This document shows, one piece after another, positions 23,889 through 35,324 of a stretch of DNA of 64,000 nt. Numbering within the stretch: position 1 is the first letter of the stretch; each line of letters starts with the position of its first letter. The notes below the pieces were generated by a model that was not told the origin of the DNA, did no database searches, and worked only from the letters and a program-made list of their open reading frames with translations. Both the position numbers and the translations under genes were made by a program. Source of the stretch: Forficula auricularia (lineage: Eukaryota > Arthropoda > Insecta > Dermaptera > Forficulidae); the NCBI GenBank assembly GCA_024734495.1, contig JALMQS010000675.1, positions 372,001 to 436,000 of the forward strand, read 5' to 3'.

Positions 23889-24408
23889 TTTAAATGGTAC
23901 CGCGATAGTTCAGCCCCCGACAAAATATCCCCAACAAAATATTCCCGACAAAATATACAAAGGACAAAATATTCCCCGACATATCTTCTGACAAAATATT
24001 CCCCAGTATAAGGGAGAATACCAAAGAGATTAAGTGAGAAGCTTATAATTATAGTTATCGCCCGACGATTGGCAGTTCGGTTTTCAATGTGTGTTTGATT
24101 AGGAACAATTGGAGCCCCAAACACACCCGCCCGACGATTGGCTGATTCGGTTTTCAATGTGTATTTGATTAGAAAAAAATGGGAGCGAAACACACCCAGC
24201 CCGGACTAAACTTTTGGAGGTTCGGTTAAAATATATTAACCGAACAGGAGTCGATTGCATTACTCATAAGATTCACGCGAGGAAGGGTTTTTTGTCATGA
24301 GATATTTTGTCTGAAGGATATTTTGTCGTGGGAAATTTTGTCGGGGGATATTTTGTCGGGGGATGTTTTGTCGGGGGCTGAAATGTCGCGGAATCATTTA
24401 AATTACAA
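23889..24408. mobile_element. TIR element with repeated CGACAAAATAT subterminal motifs
   Basis: The ends pair as ATTTAAATGGTACCGCGA (left) with TCGCGGAATCATTTAAAT (right), followed inward by TTCAGCCCCCGACAAAAT. CGACAAAATATTCC-like words occur about six times in the left arm and, inverted, about six times in the right. The middle holds a tandem duplication of about 70 bp (24060-24128 and 24129-24202) built on GCCCGACGATTGGC, TTCGGTTTTCAATGTGT and CACACCC. No coding. Confidence 0.8.
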
Positions 24409-24800
24409 ATGTGAAAATGTGTGATTTAAAAAAAATTTCAACTCTTAAAATATTACTTTATCAATGTTTAGTCTAAAGGGATTTTTTATGGTTTCAATCA
24501 TTTTTTATCCAAATAGTTTAAGACGATTTTGAAATATTTCAAAAAAAAAAAAACACTCATACGTTTCCATCTATATGGTAAAGTAAAAATTAACAGGTAA
24601 ATATTTGAGGGAAATTTTGATTAATTTCATTTAAGTATTTTGTATTTCAAAAATAATTTCCGAAATAGGCATTTTTTTTACTTTTATAAAAGTATTTTTG
24701 TTTTTATAAATTACAGGGTTAACTTATTCAGTCACATAAAATAAATAAATAGAGTAATTTTAAACAATTAACATTATTTATTAGATAGATTCACTAAACA

Positions 24801-24831
24801 CTTTCGGTCATCCCTGGAGTACCATCTTCAG
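24801..24831 (-). ncRNA. hammerhead-like motif (left arm)
   Basis: Minus strand: CTGAAGA, T, stem GGT/ACC around a 12-base loop, then GAAAGTGTTT. The core is intact up to GAAA; the stem III box differs. Confidence 0.6.
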
Positions 24832-24858
24832 TAGTAATTTTAGTAATTTTCAGTAATA

Positions 24859-24889
24859 CTGAAGATGGTCTACTAGGGGTGACCGAAAC
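24859..24889 (+). ncRNA. hammerhead-like motif (right arm)
   Basis: Plus strand: CTGAAGA, T, stem GGTC/GACC with loop TACTAGGGGT, then GAAAC followed by TGTTT. Four base pairs in stem II, one more than the left-arm copy. Confidence 0.65.
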
Positions 24890-25119
24890 TGTTTAGTAAA
24901 TCTATCTAATAAATAATGTTAATTGTCTAAAATTACTCTATTTATTTATTTTATGTGACTGAATAAACCCTGTAATTTATCAAATTAAATTCTACAAGTC
25001 ACTTAAGTTTTGGAAAAATCTTAGAAAAAAGTATTTTGTACTTGAAATACATGCAAAAATGTATTTCAGAATTTTGTATTTGGCTAATTTTTTGATTTAA
25101 AGTATTTTTGATGGCTCTG

Positions 25120-25475
25120 GGCTTATGGAAGTTGTCAGCCAATATGGGTCACCATTTATTAAGCCACTAAGTAGCAGGGCGCCCATTAGGGGTCTCCTAA
25201 TTGGGGTCCCATCTGGCGCCTTGTGCATGTCGCCAATTGGCCTGAATGTCGCTAATGAAGCTGACTACTTGGCTGGCCCCAGGATCGATTATGACCCCTC
25301 GTATTTACCTCCTGAGGGTCGATTAAATTTCGACTATTATTATATATTCGCCGATAAACTTTGCGTTAATTTATTGTCAGTTGAGAGAGATATTAAATTA
25401 AAGAGAAGCATGAGAGGGGGGGAGGGTTTGATGAGGTCGTCTGCTCACAGGCGATTAAAACGTTTCGATTGAATA
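25120..25475. other. balanced-composition island, open 115-codon frame of unknown status
   Basis: Markedly GC-richer than the flanks; plus-strand frame 25125-25472 has no recognisable domain, signal or repeat. Words such as GGGGTCTCCTAATTGGGGTC and GTCGCCAATTGGCC look more like a conserved non-coding block than protein code. I do not call a gene. Confidence 0.3.
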
Positions 25476-25589
25476 TTTATAGTGAAATGCTCAGTTTCTT
25501 TTAGATTATTTAATTAACAAATTTATTTTAGTGAGGGGTGATTTTCAACATTACTTCACAATACGAGGTAGGAAAAAATGTTCGTATTT

Positions 25590-26400
25590 TTGAAATATCT
25601 CAAAAAAAGCTAATACTATTTTGATAAAAAAAATGTCTGAGCCTCATCCATATAAGGGAACGTACCCATACTAAGTGACCGTTCGGGGGGTCTTCAAATA
25701 CCATGCTTGGTCAGAGGGGGGCTTAGATCTTCGTCATGTAGTTATTATCCTCTAGGGAATATGAGCCAAATTTTTTTTTTAACTTTCTGTTTACAAAAAA
25801 TATTTATGAATTACTACTTGAAAACTAAAAGGGAGGGAGGGTCCTGGTATATACTACGAGTTGTCATCGAAGGGGGTAAAAATTTGTAAAAAATGGGTCA
25901 CGTAGTATTGATACGTTCCCTAAGCTCATGGGTGAAGTGAAATTTTAATTTTAAAACCCACTAATAACTAATGATAAATAAAATTTATTACAATTAGGAA
26001 ATTTAAATTATTCTTTTAAAACCCACTAATTGTTTATGACAAATAAAATTTATTGAAAAATCGGAAAATTTAAATTATCATTATAAAAGCTTTTCTTTTA
26101 TTTCCTCTTTAGTTAGGTAATTTCCCTTTATTGTAACAAAAAATTCAAACAGATACGTCGCTAAAGAAGTTTTACTTAAACAAATGAGTGAATTCACGGC
26201 GTTTCGGACTACATTAACACCTTGTACTTATAGTGAATATCGAAAAATGTATATTAATTATTTTGTAAAAATGTCTCTTAGTTAGTGGGGATGTGCGGTC
26301 TAAGTTCAAAAATTATGGAAGATATCAAAAATGAAACATAATCAAGAAGTTTTAATTACTGAAATAATAAATATTTAAAAAAAAATGTACCCCATAGTGA
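25590..26400 (+). repeat. fragments of repeat family F2 core
   Basis: 25595-25650 has GAAATATCTCAAAAAAAGCT and ACTATTTTGATAAAAAAAAT. 26160-26330 has AATGAGTGAATTCACGGCGT, TTTCGGACTACA, TAATTATTTTGTAAAAATGT and TCTTAGTTAGTG. Neither keeps its termini. Confidence 0.65.
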
Positions 26401-26924
26401 GCTGTTAATTTTACTTTTCATAAATTTTATTCTTGAAAATAGCTTCTCGTATATGTACTTAAATACTCCCTAAATACATCCCTAAATACTAGAACTCTGT
26501 AAGGGAAATTCTGAAAAATAGGAATAAATTGGAATTTCTAAATCGAAAATATATTCTAATTCAAATTTTTCTATACAAGTTCGAATTTATATAAAAATTC
26601 GAATTTCGAATTTACACAAAAATTTCAAAAAATAGAATTTTCACAAAAATTCGAATTTCAAAACTTCCAATTTATAATACATAAAAGAATTCGAATTTAA
26701 TTTACTTAAAATCTACAGCACTTAGGTACTAGTGCTTACTAGTAAATACATAGTTACATAATTACAAAAAGTGATATGTAGTAATATTTGTTTCTGGCTA
26801 GATAATTATTATACAATTCTAATAAAGAGATATTATTAAATATTTTCTTTTAGATCAGTACTTAATTGTAGTTCTATACCTACATTCAATCAGAAAATTT
26901 GCAAATAAAAAATTTATATCTAAT

Positions 26925-27165
26925 GAAAATGGAGTCGAAAGTAGACCAAAATGGGAATTATTTTTCCACAAATCTTGAAATATAGAGTTTCAAATTCAAA
27001 ATTTAAAATTATCACTTTTATTTTTCAAAAACTTTTCAGTAGATTTTCAAATTTATCAGAGCAATTTCAAATACATTTTCCAGTAAGTAGATATAAATCT
27101 CGATGCTTTAAGGAAGTTTATGATTTTATGTTGGCCAGCGCATTGGACAGCCTTGATTTAGACAT
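26925..27165 (+). repeat. copy of the hAT-like tail repeat (as 12020-12350)
   Basis: Shares AATGGAGTCGAAAGTAGACC, AATTATTTTTCCACAAATCT and TTTATGATTTTATGTTGGCC, ending GCATTGGACAGCCTTGATTT. It matches 12020-12350 and, reversed, 43778-44090. The outer end, read inward, is like CAGGGGTGTCCAACTCGCGG. Confidence 0.65.
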
Positions 27166-29911
27166 TAAATTCGTCATAAAAAGTTTTATTTATTTTACTT
27201 GATTCTGTCTTCCCGGAGGTTTCGCTTGTTGTTTTGTTAATTGATAGTTATAGAGTATATAGCCCAACTCCAATTTAGGTATAATTTGATATTCTCAAAC
27301 TAAAACATTGATAAATTTGCTGTACTTTGTTTGAGTTCTAAACACTTGTGTATATCTTTGGATGATGAATGAAATCCGACCAGTTTGCAAGGTGAAAGAT
27401 TACTGTTGGGGGAGGGGTATAGGTGGGGTATGGAGGAAGATTGAATAGATAGTGTAGAGATGGTCTGGCTGGCTCATCCACCAATATCAATAAAGGCTTC
27501 CTATTGACGCCTTGGCTTATCTGATGGCCCGCCGGTCGTGCGGTAAACCGAGGAGTTGTTTACAGACACAGAGAGAAAGAGACCCCTGTCCCCCTGAGAT
27601 TTGAATTTTAGATACCACCCCATTCAAAGGTACTTAATAACATCTATTTGGTAGGTACTATTTTTTAAAGATAATAAGTAAAAATTCGAAAAACTTTAGA
27701 TTACGCGACGCCCAGATTTCCCCTGCCGTGACAAAAGCCCTGTACGTAGAAAGATTGCTACCCAGGGTAAAGAGTTGACCCGAATTTAAAAACTTAATAT
27801 AATAAATAATGAATTATTTACATTTTATGAAATTAAAGAAACATACAATTTTGAAAAATATTTATTGAAAAATAATGTTGAAAAATTTTAAAAATACCAT
27901 AATATCAAAAGGCCAAGACTTGGTCCATTATTTTTAACTATAGCGGATATGACACTTCTTCATCATTAATTTTTTTATATATAGGTAATATATAAAAAGT
28001 ATGAGTGGTTTTTCACGATTTTCCCTCCCTTATTATTTAAACAAAGAGTCAAGAAAAAATATGTAATTTTTTTTTTTAAAAAGGACATTCAATGGTGGGG
28101 CTGGGCCTAGAGGTCGAACGAAGTATTTGAAATATTATTAAACATTTTTTGTATTTTTTTTGGTTAATAAAGTTGTTATTTATTTATTAATTTGAAAAAT
28201 ATCTAAAAAATTATATTAAATTTACCAAAATGGCATTTAATATTAAGAAAAATGTTATTTAAAATTTCTTGAAATCAAATAGTTTTCTGAAATTTCCAAA
28301 AAGGTTAAGAGCCACTGATGTAAAATATAGGGAGAAATATAGATATATAAAATAATGCTAAATTGTTACTAAAATTTTCAGGGGAGGGGGCGTTAAGTAT
28401 AATTATTTTTTAATTAAAAGTGGGAATTAGACAATGCTGTAGTTGTAAAATCAGCACAAGGTATACGCTATATGGAGTGTAAAAATCAGAGGGAATACGC
28501 AATATATATAATATAAGTATATACATAATATTGTAGGCAATATATTGATATGTGCCCTGAGGGCACTAGCTACATTTTTTAAAATCTTTATCTGAATATT
28601 CAAAAAGTAAATGTCTTAAATTTTTTTAAATTTTCAACTAGGACAGGGTATAGACTATTTGCTTAGATGAAACCAGAGGGTATATGCCGTATACCACAGT
28701 ATACCCTCCACTACAGCCCTGGCGTTAGGTCTAATAAATTTGGGAACCTAATACCTAGATATAATGAAGTATTTTGTTTTAGATTTGTGATGTGGAACTA
28801 TTCGAGAAGTTAAGGCGTCAAACCAGTCTTGAACTATCAATTAGATATTGATTGTATTTGAATTGCAAAAATATTACAGGTTATCCGTTGAAAAAATAAA
28901 TAATATTACATATTATGAAAATAAAAAGTAGAAATTTTTGATATCTCTCTCTTTCTATATATAAATATGAAAATAAAGTGGTCTTTAATTAAAATGGCTT
29001 TGAAGTTGGTTACCTCTATTTATTTTTATTAATAAAATGTTCCTCCCTCTCATCCCTTTTGTTAATTTAAAAAATCGAAAGACTGCCTGCCTGCCTGCCA
29101 GTCCGCTCTGTTTCTGACAGGAATAAAATGAAACAACTTGTTGTTGTTTTTTTGTTATTTTGTCTTTTTATTATTTCTTGTTGTTCTCATATATATATAA
29201 TAAAAAAGCATTTAGGAATAAAAATATTTTCCACGAGAGTTTTCCAATTTTTAATTTTTTATATAATATATTATATATAGGTATATACCTATAGGTTTTG
29301 TTGGTGTGTGTATTTATTTATTTTACATAGAAAAGAATATGAAAGTATAGAAAACAAAGGTAAATTAAATTTTATTAAATGTTAATAATATCTACTTTGT
29401 CATAATTATTTTTCAACTTAATAAAAACGAGAGATTGTTTATTTATTTATATTTTTCCAGTGAGTTTAGTTGGATGTTTATTAATTTGAAAAATTTAATT
29501 ATTTTATTGTAATTAATATTTAAAAAAAATGTTTATAGAGGGTGGAAAAGGGTTAAAAAATAATTAGATTTTTTTATGGAGTAGGTATATATTAGGAAAG
29601 TAAATAAATATACTCCTGTGAATACAATTTTCAGAAAAATCGATGTTTTTTAATACTTCAGAATTTAAATGTTTTACGTAAAGTGCCGTTTCTGAAAAGT
29701 AATTTAGAAAATTGAATTTTAAAGCTGTCTTATTTTAAGTAATTAGTTTAGTACTCTTGGGAAACAGACAAATAAAAAATATAAATATTGATGAAAAATT
29801 AAATTTCCCTAAAAATTTTTGATAAATATTAATAGAAAAAATAGTCCATATCTGTCTGACCTTTTGTTAATTGAATTTTTGAAATTTCATGTCTAAAATT
29901 AATCTTTTTTT
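27166..29911. other. no gene seen; AT-rich
   Basis: 27360-27600 is a mixed-composition block (GCTTATCTGATGGCCCGCCG) with no coding signal. The rest is AT-rich with TGCC repeats at about 29083-29098 and TA runs. No structured element found. Confidence 0.4.
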
Positions 29912-30325
29912 ACTTTACCATACAGAGTATGGTCAAGTATTGTAATCGTGCATGGAAAAATTGGTATTTTTGCTTCTTTTTTTTTTTTTTTTTTAAATAT
30001 CTCGAAAACGGTTGAAACTATTTTGATTAAAAAAATTGAGCGAAAACATGGCATTTCGCTAAAAATCCCTAATTTGGACATCATATGAATTATATTTTTC
30101 GAGATAATAACGGTTTTTGTCAAAATATCTGTTAGTAAGTTATTCTGTGCGTGCGTTACCAAATTTTTTACTTCTGGGAGCCCGCTGATTATATATAGGC
30201 ACAATATTTAGTTGAGTTTGGTCCAAAGGTCTAGATTTTCATTTTCTGATCTTACGCCCCTAAATGATTATAAATTATTTTATTAAATATTAAATATAAG
30301 AGAGGGGCCAGGCGTATGGTAAAGT
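29912..30325. mobile_element. TIR element family F2, copy 2
   Basis: ACTTTACCATAC at 29912 and GTATGGTAAAGT at 30314-30325 close a 414-bp copy. The left interior (AGAGTATGGTCAAGTATTG, AAATATCTCGAAAACGGTTG) matches copy 1 closely; the shorter length reflects loss in the right half. The reverse-strand frame 29899-30204 is a by-product. Confidence 0.8.
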
Positions 30326-30392
30326 CATGTGGATGGCGACTCAGGTTTTTTCCCTATATAATTATAAATTTGATGTTTGATGAGGCTGTTGA

Positions 30393-30722
30393 AAACAGGT
30401 GGAATGTCTTCGTTAGGAATAAGAAATACAAGATTTCCTTATATTCTAACAATTTATTTTTACGAAAAACTATAATAATAATAATTTTAACTTAATAAAA
30501 CTCACCAGCTTTAGTTAAAATACATTATAATGTGTTAACTGTCAAAAAGGAATGAATTTCTGCACAGAAAATTGTACTATGTTGTGAAAAGCCAGGTCTG
30601 AGGATGGTGTGAGAATATCTGCTGAAACGTCTAAAAAGTTTTTCGTGAAAATAAATAGTTAGAATATAAGGAAATGTTGTATTTCTTTTCCTAACGAAGA
30701 CATTCCACCTGTTTCTAAGGGT
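30393..30722. mobile_element. palindrome with hammerhead-like motif
   Basis: Arms 30393-30475 and about 30640-30722 share GAAACAGGTGGAATGTCTTC, GTTAGGAA, ATTTCCTTATATTCTAAC and ATTTATTTT.ACGAAAAACT. The right arm carries a hammerhead-like core; the left arm lacks its partner. Confidence 0.75.
30598..30631 (+). ncRNA. hammerhead-like motif, weak stem II
   Basis: Plus strand: CTGAGGA, T, then a 19-base segment closing only by G-U-rich pairing (GGTG/TGCT), then a perfect GAAACGTC. Both conserved boxes are intact. Confidence 0.5.
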
Positions 30723-30794
30723 TTCAAGAGCCCCATCAAACACCAAATTTTTAATTTAAAACATTAATAGTACACCCTATCTAACTATATAATT

Positions 30795-31035
30795 ATGTTT
30801 TACTTATAGGAAAAAAATTAAATTTAAAATTATCATATTTATCTAAAAGATTTATATTTATACAATTTTAATTTTTCCCCAAAACATGGCAAATTTTATT
30901 TCTTAAATCAAATAAATTAACACCCACCGAACGTATAGACAATTTGAAATAAATAAACCTTTGGCTACCATTGAAATGAGATATATAGAACGCTATGCAT
31001 ATAGAAATAAATATTCATTGGCATTTTCCAAGTAT
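30795..31035 (+). repeat. dispersed repeat F9, copy 1
   Basis: Shares CAATTTTAATTTTTCCCCAA, ATTTCTTAAATCAAATAAAT, the ACACCCACCGAACG box, TGGCTACCATTGAAATGAGA and AAATAAATATTCATTGGCAT with 62045-62330, same orientation. Confidence 0.7.
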
Positions 31036-31174
31036 ATCTTCTTTAAATATTTTTGTAGTAAATATTTTTATAGTTTACCTTATTTCTAAGAGGTGGCAGT
31101 GTATTTTTCTTGATTACTTCTTCTATTATTTATTTTAGTTTCTAATTAGTAGAGATTGTGGTGTTGGTGCAAGG

Positions 31175-31445
31175 CGAAACATCTTTAATAAAGATAAGAG
31201 TAAATAAATATTATATTTAATATTCATTTACTATGAGTTAAATTCTTGGTCACTTGTTTCACATTAAAATTAAAAAATTAAAAGATATATTTTTTTCTTT
31301 TTCAATATATATATTTCGGGATATCAACCCATCTTCAGGAAGTACAGAAAATAATTTTATTTTAATTTTAATGTGAATCAAATGACCTAGAATCCTTAAC
31401 TCCTAGTAAATCAATATTAAATATAATATTTATTTACTCTTATCT
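31175..31445. mobile_element. palindrome with hammerhead-like motif
   Basis: Outer arms AAAGATAAGAGTAAATAAAT and ATTTATTTACTCTTATCTTT, inner arms TTTCACATTAAAATTAAAA and TTTTAATTTTAATGTGAA. The centre holds a minus-strand hammerhead-like core. The arms have diverged in the middle. Confidence 0.75.
31303..31338 (-). ncRNA. hammerhead-like motif, ATATAT class
   Basis: Minus strand: CTGAAGA, T, stem GGG/CCC around TTGATAT, GAAATATATATTGAA. Stem I pairs TTC before the core with GAA after the cleavage position. The stem III box is an AT alternation instead of ACGT but is self-complementary. Confidence 0.65.
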
Positions 31446-31660
31446 TTATTTTAGTTTCTAGTCTATGTAATAGATGGCGGTGGTTTTTTAGGGCTCCGAT
31501 CATAAGTAAAACAGAACCCTATTTTAGTATTGATAACAATGATGCTCTATCTGTCCGTATATCAGAGTCACATCATTATTTGTTGATTAGGAGAGAATGG
31601 ATTTATGGGTAGAATTTTTCATGTTCATAGGTTTGAAAATTCAGTTCCATACATTTATGG

Positions 31661-31960
31661 ATATAACTTTTAAGGAGATAGGTGAAACATTTTTATATAA
31701 TAAGAAAAAAATTGGGCGGCATTCACAAAAAAAAAAAAAAAAAAAATGAAAAAAACTCACTTGCTCCATCTGTCGAAAATAAATATTAATTCTCATTACA
31801 TTTTTCTTCTTCCCCTAACTTTCCCTCACCTCATCACTGTTTCTAAAAAATTATTATTTGTAAAAAATTTTCTAATTTATATTCAGTTTTCTCTGACTCC
31901 TGATGATGGGCTGACAACCCGAAATATATCGAATTCTAAACTCATTTTTTTGTGAAACCT
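31661..31960 (+). repeat. PLE-like repeat piece with hammerhead-like motif
   Basis: 31661-31735 matches the 44105-44217 family (TTTTAAGGAGATAGGTGAAAC). After a poly-A run, 31746-31960 ends in a hammerhead-like core, then TTTTTTTGTGAAACCTACCTC. GTGAAACCTACC also marks the 44.1-kb and 45.9-kb palindromes. Confidence 0.6.
31900..31930 (+). ncRNA. hammerhead-like motif, ATATAT class
   Basis: Plus strand: CTGATGA, T, stem GGG/CCC around CTGACAA, GAAATATATC, then GAATT pairing imperfectly with GACTC before the core. Cleavage would follow the C at 31930. One of the best-preserved motifs here. Confidence 0.72.
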
Positions 31961-32977
31961 ACCTCGCAATTTTACCCAATTTTTTTTATTATATTTCTGG
32001 ATATGACCAGAATCACTTTAAAAGGGAACGAGATCCAAGATTACTTTCGAAATTTTATTGAATACCTTTTTAAGGATCAATTTTTCCCCCATCCCGTCTG
32101 TGTATCATTCTCATGCTCCTTAATGAATTGTTTCTCTAATGCTTCTTGATTGATTTGATTTTGAATAAAAAAACAATCATAATGAATTACCCTTCACTCA
32201 TCCGACCGAAACGTTGATTCAGAGTGTCATAAATTGAGAAGGGCAAGGGATGCGGTTCGTATCAAGAAGCAAATGGTCCATAAATATACATCAAGCAATT
32301 TCCAATCAATTAAACTTAAGAGAGAATTTGAATAATATGCCGATTCTTATAAATTTTCCACTCCCCCTCTCTAAACATTAACCTTTTAATGACACGTTTT
32401 AATGAAATTAAATTGGATATTTTTTTCACTTTCGACTTTACCCTTCTTTCATCCAACGAGCTCGTTTAGGGAAAAAAATTCAATTAGATAAAATGATTCA
32501 AAGTAAAAAAAAAGAGAAAAAAGGAAGGTAGGCAACAAGATATCTTACTCGCTAACTGATTCTCATTAAGGCAATAAAAAAGAAAAAGTCTATTTTAAAA
32601 TTAAAATTACATCAATTGCAATCATTTAATAAATACTAAAAGTTTTTTGTTTTGTTAAATGAACGTTGGTCACGTCATCATGCCTGACGCCTTCTAATAT
32701 TTTACAATTAAGCGTAGTAGACACACACAAATGAGCCTAACATTGATTAATCAACGACCATTTCGAAAGCGGAAAGTCATTAAGAAATTATATCAATGTA
32801 CTAGAAACAACTTGATTTTCTGATTATTTATTTATTGTTTCTGTTTATTCGGAAACGATGATTATTATAACAAAAAGGTGATTTCCAGGAAGGAGAACGT
32901 TTCCATAACACAGAATGCATGAAATTGAGCTGGTTCAAAAATTATCTAGCAACTCTCTCACATCGTCATTTTAAATT
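31961..32977. other. no gene seen
   Basis: AT-rich with a mixed block at about 32180-32270 containing GAAACGTTG but no CTGANGA. The frame 31952-32149 has no family resemblance. Confidence 0.4.
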
Positions 32978-33168
32978 GGGGGTCGGGTTAGGCTAGAGGT
33001 TAGCGTACCAGCCTGCTAACCAAGTGGACCCGGGTTCGAATCCGACTCGAGGCTAAAATCTGATCCCTGGTAGAGACAAATTAATAAAAAAATAATAACA
33101 AATATCGTAAATTGGCTTATGGCTAGGAAGGCCGAAAAGCCAAAAAAAAAAAAAAAAATAATAATAAA
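32978..33168 (+). mobile_element. tRNA-derived SINE, copy 1
   Basis: The head carries an RNA polymerase III A-box-like TAGGCTAGAGGTTAGCG and a perfect B box GGGTTCGAATCC. Then comes a body (TCTGATCCCTGGTAGAGAC, TTGGCTTATGGCTAGGAAGG, CCGAAAAGCC) and a poly-A tail with ATAATAATA. The anticodon-arm remnant CAGCCTGCTAACCAAG is somewhat like a serine GCU tRNA. Retrotransposition would depend on a LINE. Copy 2 is 1.5 kb away, inverted. Confidence 0.85.
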
Positions 33169-33236
33169 TATTTTACTTTTACAAGATAGTAGGAAATTGG
33201 ATAAATAAATCAATCACAGGGTTTTATATTAAATAA

Positions 33237-33269
33237 GACATATGTTTCGTCACTTTATGGCTTCTTCAG
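33237..33269 (-). ncRNA. hammerhead-like motif, ACATATGT class (left arm)
   Basis: Minus strand: CTGAAGA, A, stem GCCA/TGAC (one mismatch), GAAACATATGTC. The stem III box ACATATGT is an eight-base palindrome followed by C. The flanks AAATAAG and CTTATTT pair as outer stem I. Confidence 0.65.
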
Positions 33270-33354
33270 TGACTTATTTATAAAATCAATTGTCCTATAT
33301 CATATAATGAAACAGTGTGATATTGGACAATTCAGTTGAAAGTATAATTCATCG

Positions 33355-33382
33355 CTGAAGAAGCCAAAAATAAACGTTTGTC
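33355..33382 (+). ncRNA. hammerhead-like relic (right arm)
   Basis: Plus strand: CTGAAGA, A, GCCA, then the 3' half of stem II is missing and GAAAC has become TAAAC, followed by GTTTGTC. Probably inactive. Confidence 0.5.
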
Positions 33383-33484
33383 TTATTTTGATATAAAACT
33401 CTGTGATTTATTTATTTATCTAATTTCTTACGATCTTGTAAACTAATTAAATTATGGATACGATTATCCAAACAATAATACATA

Positions 33485-34641
33485 ATATATGTTTATTTGC
33501 GACAAGCAGAGGACAACCTCATTGATTATTTTTCTTATGAATCAAAAATTCGACTACTCAGCGCAAACTAAATAATTAAATTAAAAAATAGCCTAAAAGG
33601 TTGTTTTTTGACTCGTGTTTTCGAAACATCTCAAAAAAATCTAAAAGTATTTTGATAAAAAAATTGAGCTATTTCACGGAATTTCGATCTCCAAAAAAAG
33701 CTTCTGTATTGAACATCGAACAATTTACCAGATATTAATTATGTTGTAAAAAATATGTTAGTTTAGTGTGTATTGTATTATCAAATTTTGCGTATGTTCT
33801 AGCTCAAAAATCAATGCAGGTATTAAAGCGAGAATTTTATATTGAGTTTAAAAGCTGTTTAGAATTTTGTTTAAATCAGGCTAATAATTAATTTGAAGGA
33901 TTTTTAAAAATTTGAATACTTTGGGCCAAATTTTGTAGATTTACACTTTGAAGAAAATATTGGAGAAAAAAATCACTATTAAAAATGGGTTAAGGCAGGG
34001 GGCGGAAGGGGAAATGTCAAAATCTTCTCAATTTAGACCAAATTTTGTATAGTTTCTTTTTATAACTCTATGAGAAACTATTGAAAAAATATTATATATG
34101 TGAAATGGGTTGAGGTTGGGGGGCAGCTGGGGAGAAATTAAAATCCTATCCCCTTTGTTTTAAGTGGTCCACATTTTTACATTTGCCCTTTAGGATTTTT
34201 AAAGAGTTTTATTTAAAACTTGGGGGCTCCGCCTCCTCCTTTCGATCAAAAATTAAGATGGGAGAATTTTTAAAAGTTTTTTTTTCCAATTTGAACCAAA
34301 TTTTGTAAATTTATTTTTAGAAACTATTAAATAGAATTAGAATCTATTAAATAAAAAATTAACTACCCAAAAAGGGGTGAAAAAAATCCAAATCCAAAGC
34401 AGTTTTCCAATTTAATTTTAATATTAAAATTAAAACTATTCCTATCTCTTAAATCAGGACTAGCCAACTCAAATTGCATTGCGGGCCGCATTAAAGACTT
34501 AAAAATTTCCAAGGGCCGCACATAAATAAGAATAATTACAATTTTTGAAAGTGTTCAATCAATGTAAATGTGAAAAAAAACAATACTACAATCACATTTT
34601 ATTATAGAGAAACATTTCTTTTAAATATACTGCTCGAAATA
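33485..34641 (+). repeat. repeat family F3 start joined to F2 core
   Basis: Begins TTTATTTGCGACAAGCAGAG GACAACCTCATTGATT (family F3; other copies 36137, 38306, 59170). It runs into the F2 core with GAAACATCTCAAAAAAATCT and GGAATTTCGATCTCC, and then AAATTTTGTA-rich sequence to about 34400. 34450-34520 has GCGGGCCGCATTAAAGAC and GGGCCGCAC, a hAT-like scrap. Confidence 0.6.
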
Positions 34642-34812
34642 TTTTTTTTTAGCTTTTCGGCCCTTCTAGCCATTAGTCAATTTATGATACTGATATTAAA
34701 TTAAGCTTCTATCAAGGGATCAGATTTTTAGCCGGTTGCCTCGATTCGGATTTGAACCCGGGCCCACTTGATTAGCAGGCTGGCACGCTAGCCCCTCGGC
34801 TAACCCGACCCC
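34642..34812 (-). mobile_element. tRNA-derived SINE, copy 2
   Basis: Same family as 32978-33168 on the opposite strand: poly-T, GGCTTTTCGG-like tail box, then GGATTTGAACCC (B box reversed) and the A-box region GCTAGCCCCTCGGCTAACC. GAAATA flanks both ends, a probable short target duplication. It sits inside an F2/F3 repeat and so is younger than it. Confidence 0.85.
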
Positions 34813-35324
34813 TTGAAATAATATTAAATTATACAAAAGTTTGTAACCGTAAACCTAACAATGAATTCCTGTAGAGTTTTATACCCTGATTATCATGCAA
34901 TTTCCCGATTTTTACAACAGGTCATAGTTTTGAGATATTATCGGTCAAAACGACGAAAAATGCCATTTTGACCTTATTTTCGAGTTCCTTTAGATATTAA
35001 ACAGCAATATTTGAAATCAAAATATTTTGTTGTCGTAATATAAAACACCTTCCTATTTGATTTTTAAATTAACAAAGCTCAATTAGAATTCGATTTATAA
35101 CTAAAAAACTAAGACTCATATGTTTTTATCTATGTTTATTATCCTTTATAATCAGGTAGTTTTAGTTTTTTAGTTATAAGTCGAGTTCTAATTGGGGGAC
35201 TACATGCGGTTTCGCGGGTCGGCCAGGTATGTCTTAAATAATAAAATGTCATAAATGATTATAAATTTGATTTTTTTTATTTAATTTTAATATCCGAAGA
35301 ACGAATACAGGTGTATGGTAAAGT
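34813..35324 (+). repeat. continuation of F2-like element, right terminus
   Basis: AT-rich stretch ending in the F2 terminus GTATGGTAAAGT (35313-35324). It contains a small hairpin, 35079-35112 / 35162-35198 (CAATTAGAATTCGATTTATA and complement). Confidence 0.5.

Larger units (their letters stand above)
24715..24978. mobile_element. palindrome with two outward hammerhead-like motifs
   Basis: Arms of about 125 bp, from TAAATTACAGGGTTAACTTA to its counterpart GAATAAACCCTGTAATTTA, with the shared inner block ATTAGATAGATTCACTAAACA. The centre is a short AGTAATTTT repeat. Both arms carry a hammerhead-like core. Confidence 0.85.
33190..33432. mobile_element. palindrome with two outward hammerhead-like motifs
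   Basis: Outer arms AGGAAATTGGATAAATAAAT and ATTTATTTATCTAATTTCTT; inner arms share CACAGGGTTTTATATTAAAT, TTGTCCTATATCA and AATAAGAC. It lies directly after the SINE tail. Confidence 0.8.

Noticed and set aside
25125..25472. 115-codon open frame
   Set aside because: No domain, composition follows the GC-richer island, and no splice or family evidence.
32205..32225. ACCGAAACGTTGA as a hammerhead core
   Set aside because: No CTGANGA upstream; chance match to the second box.
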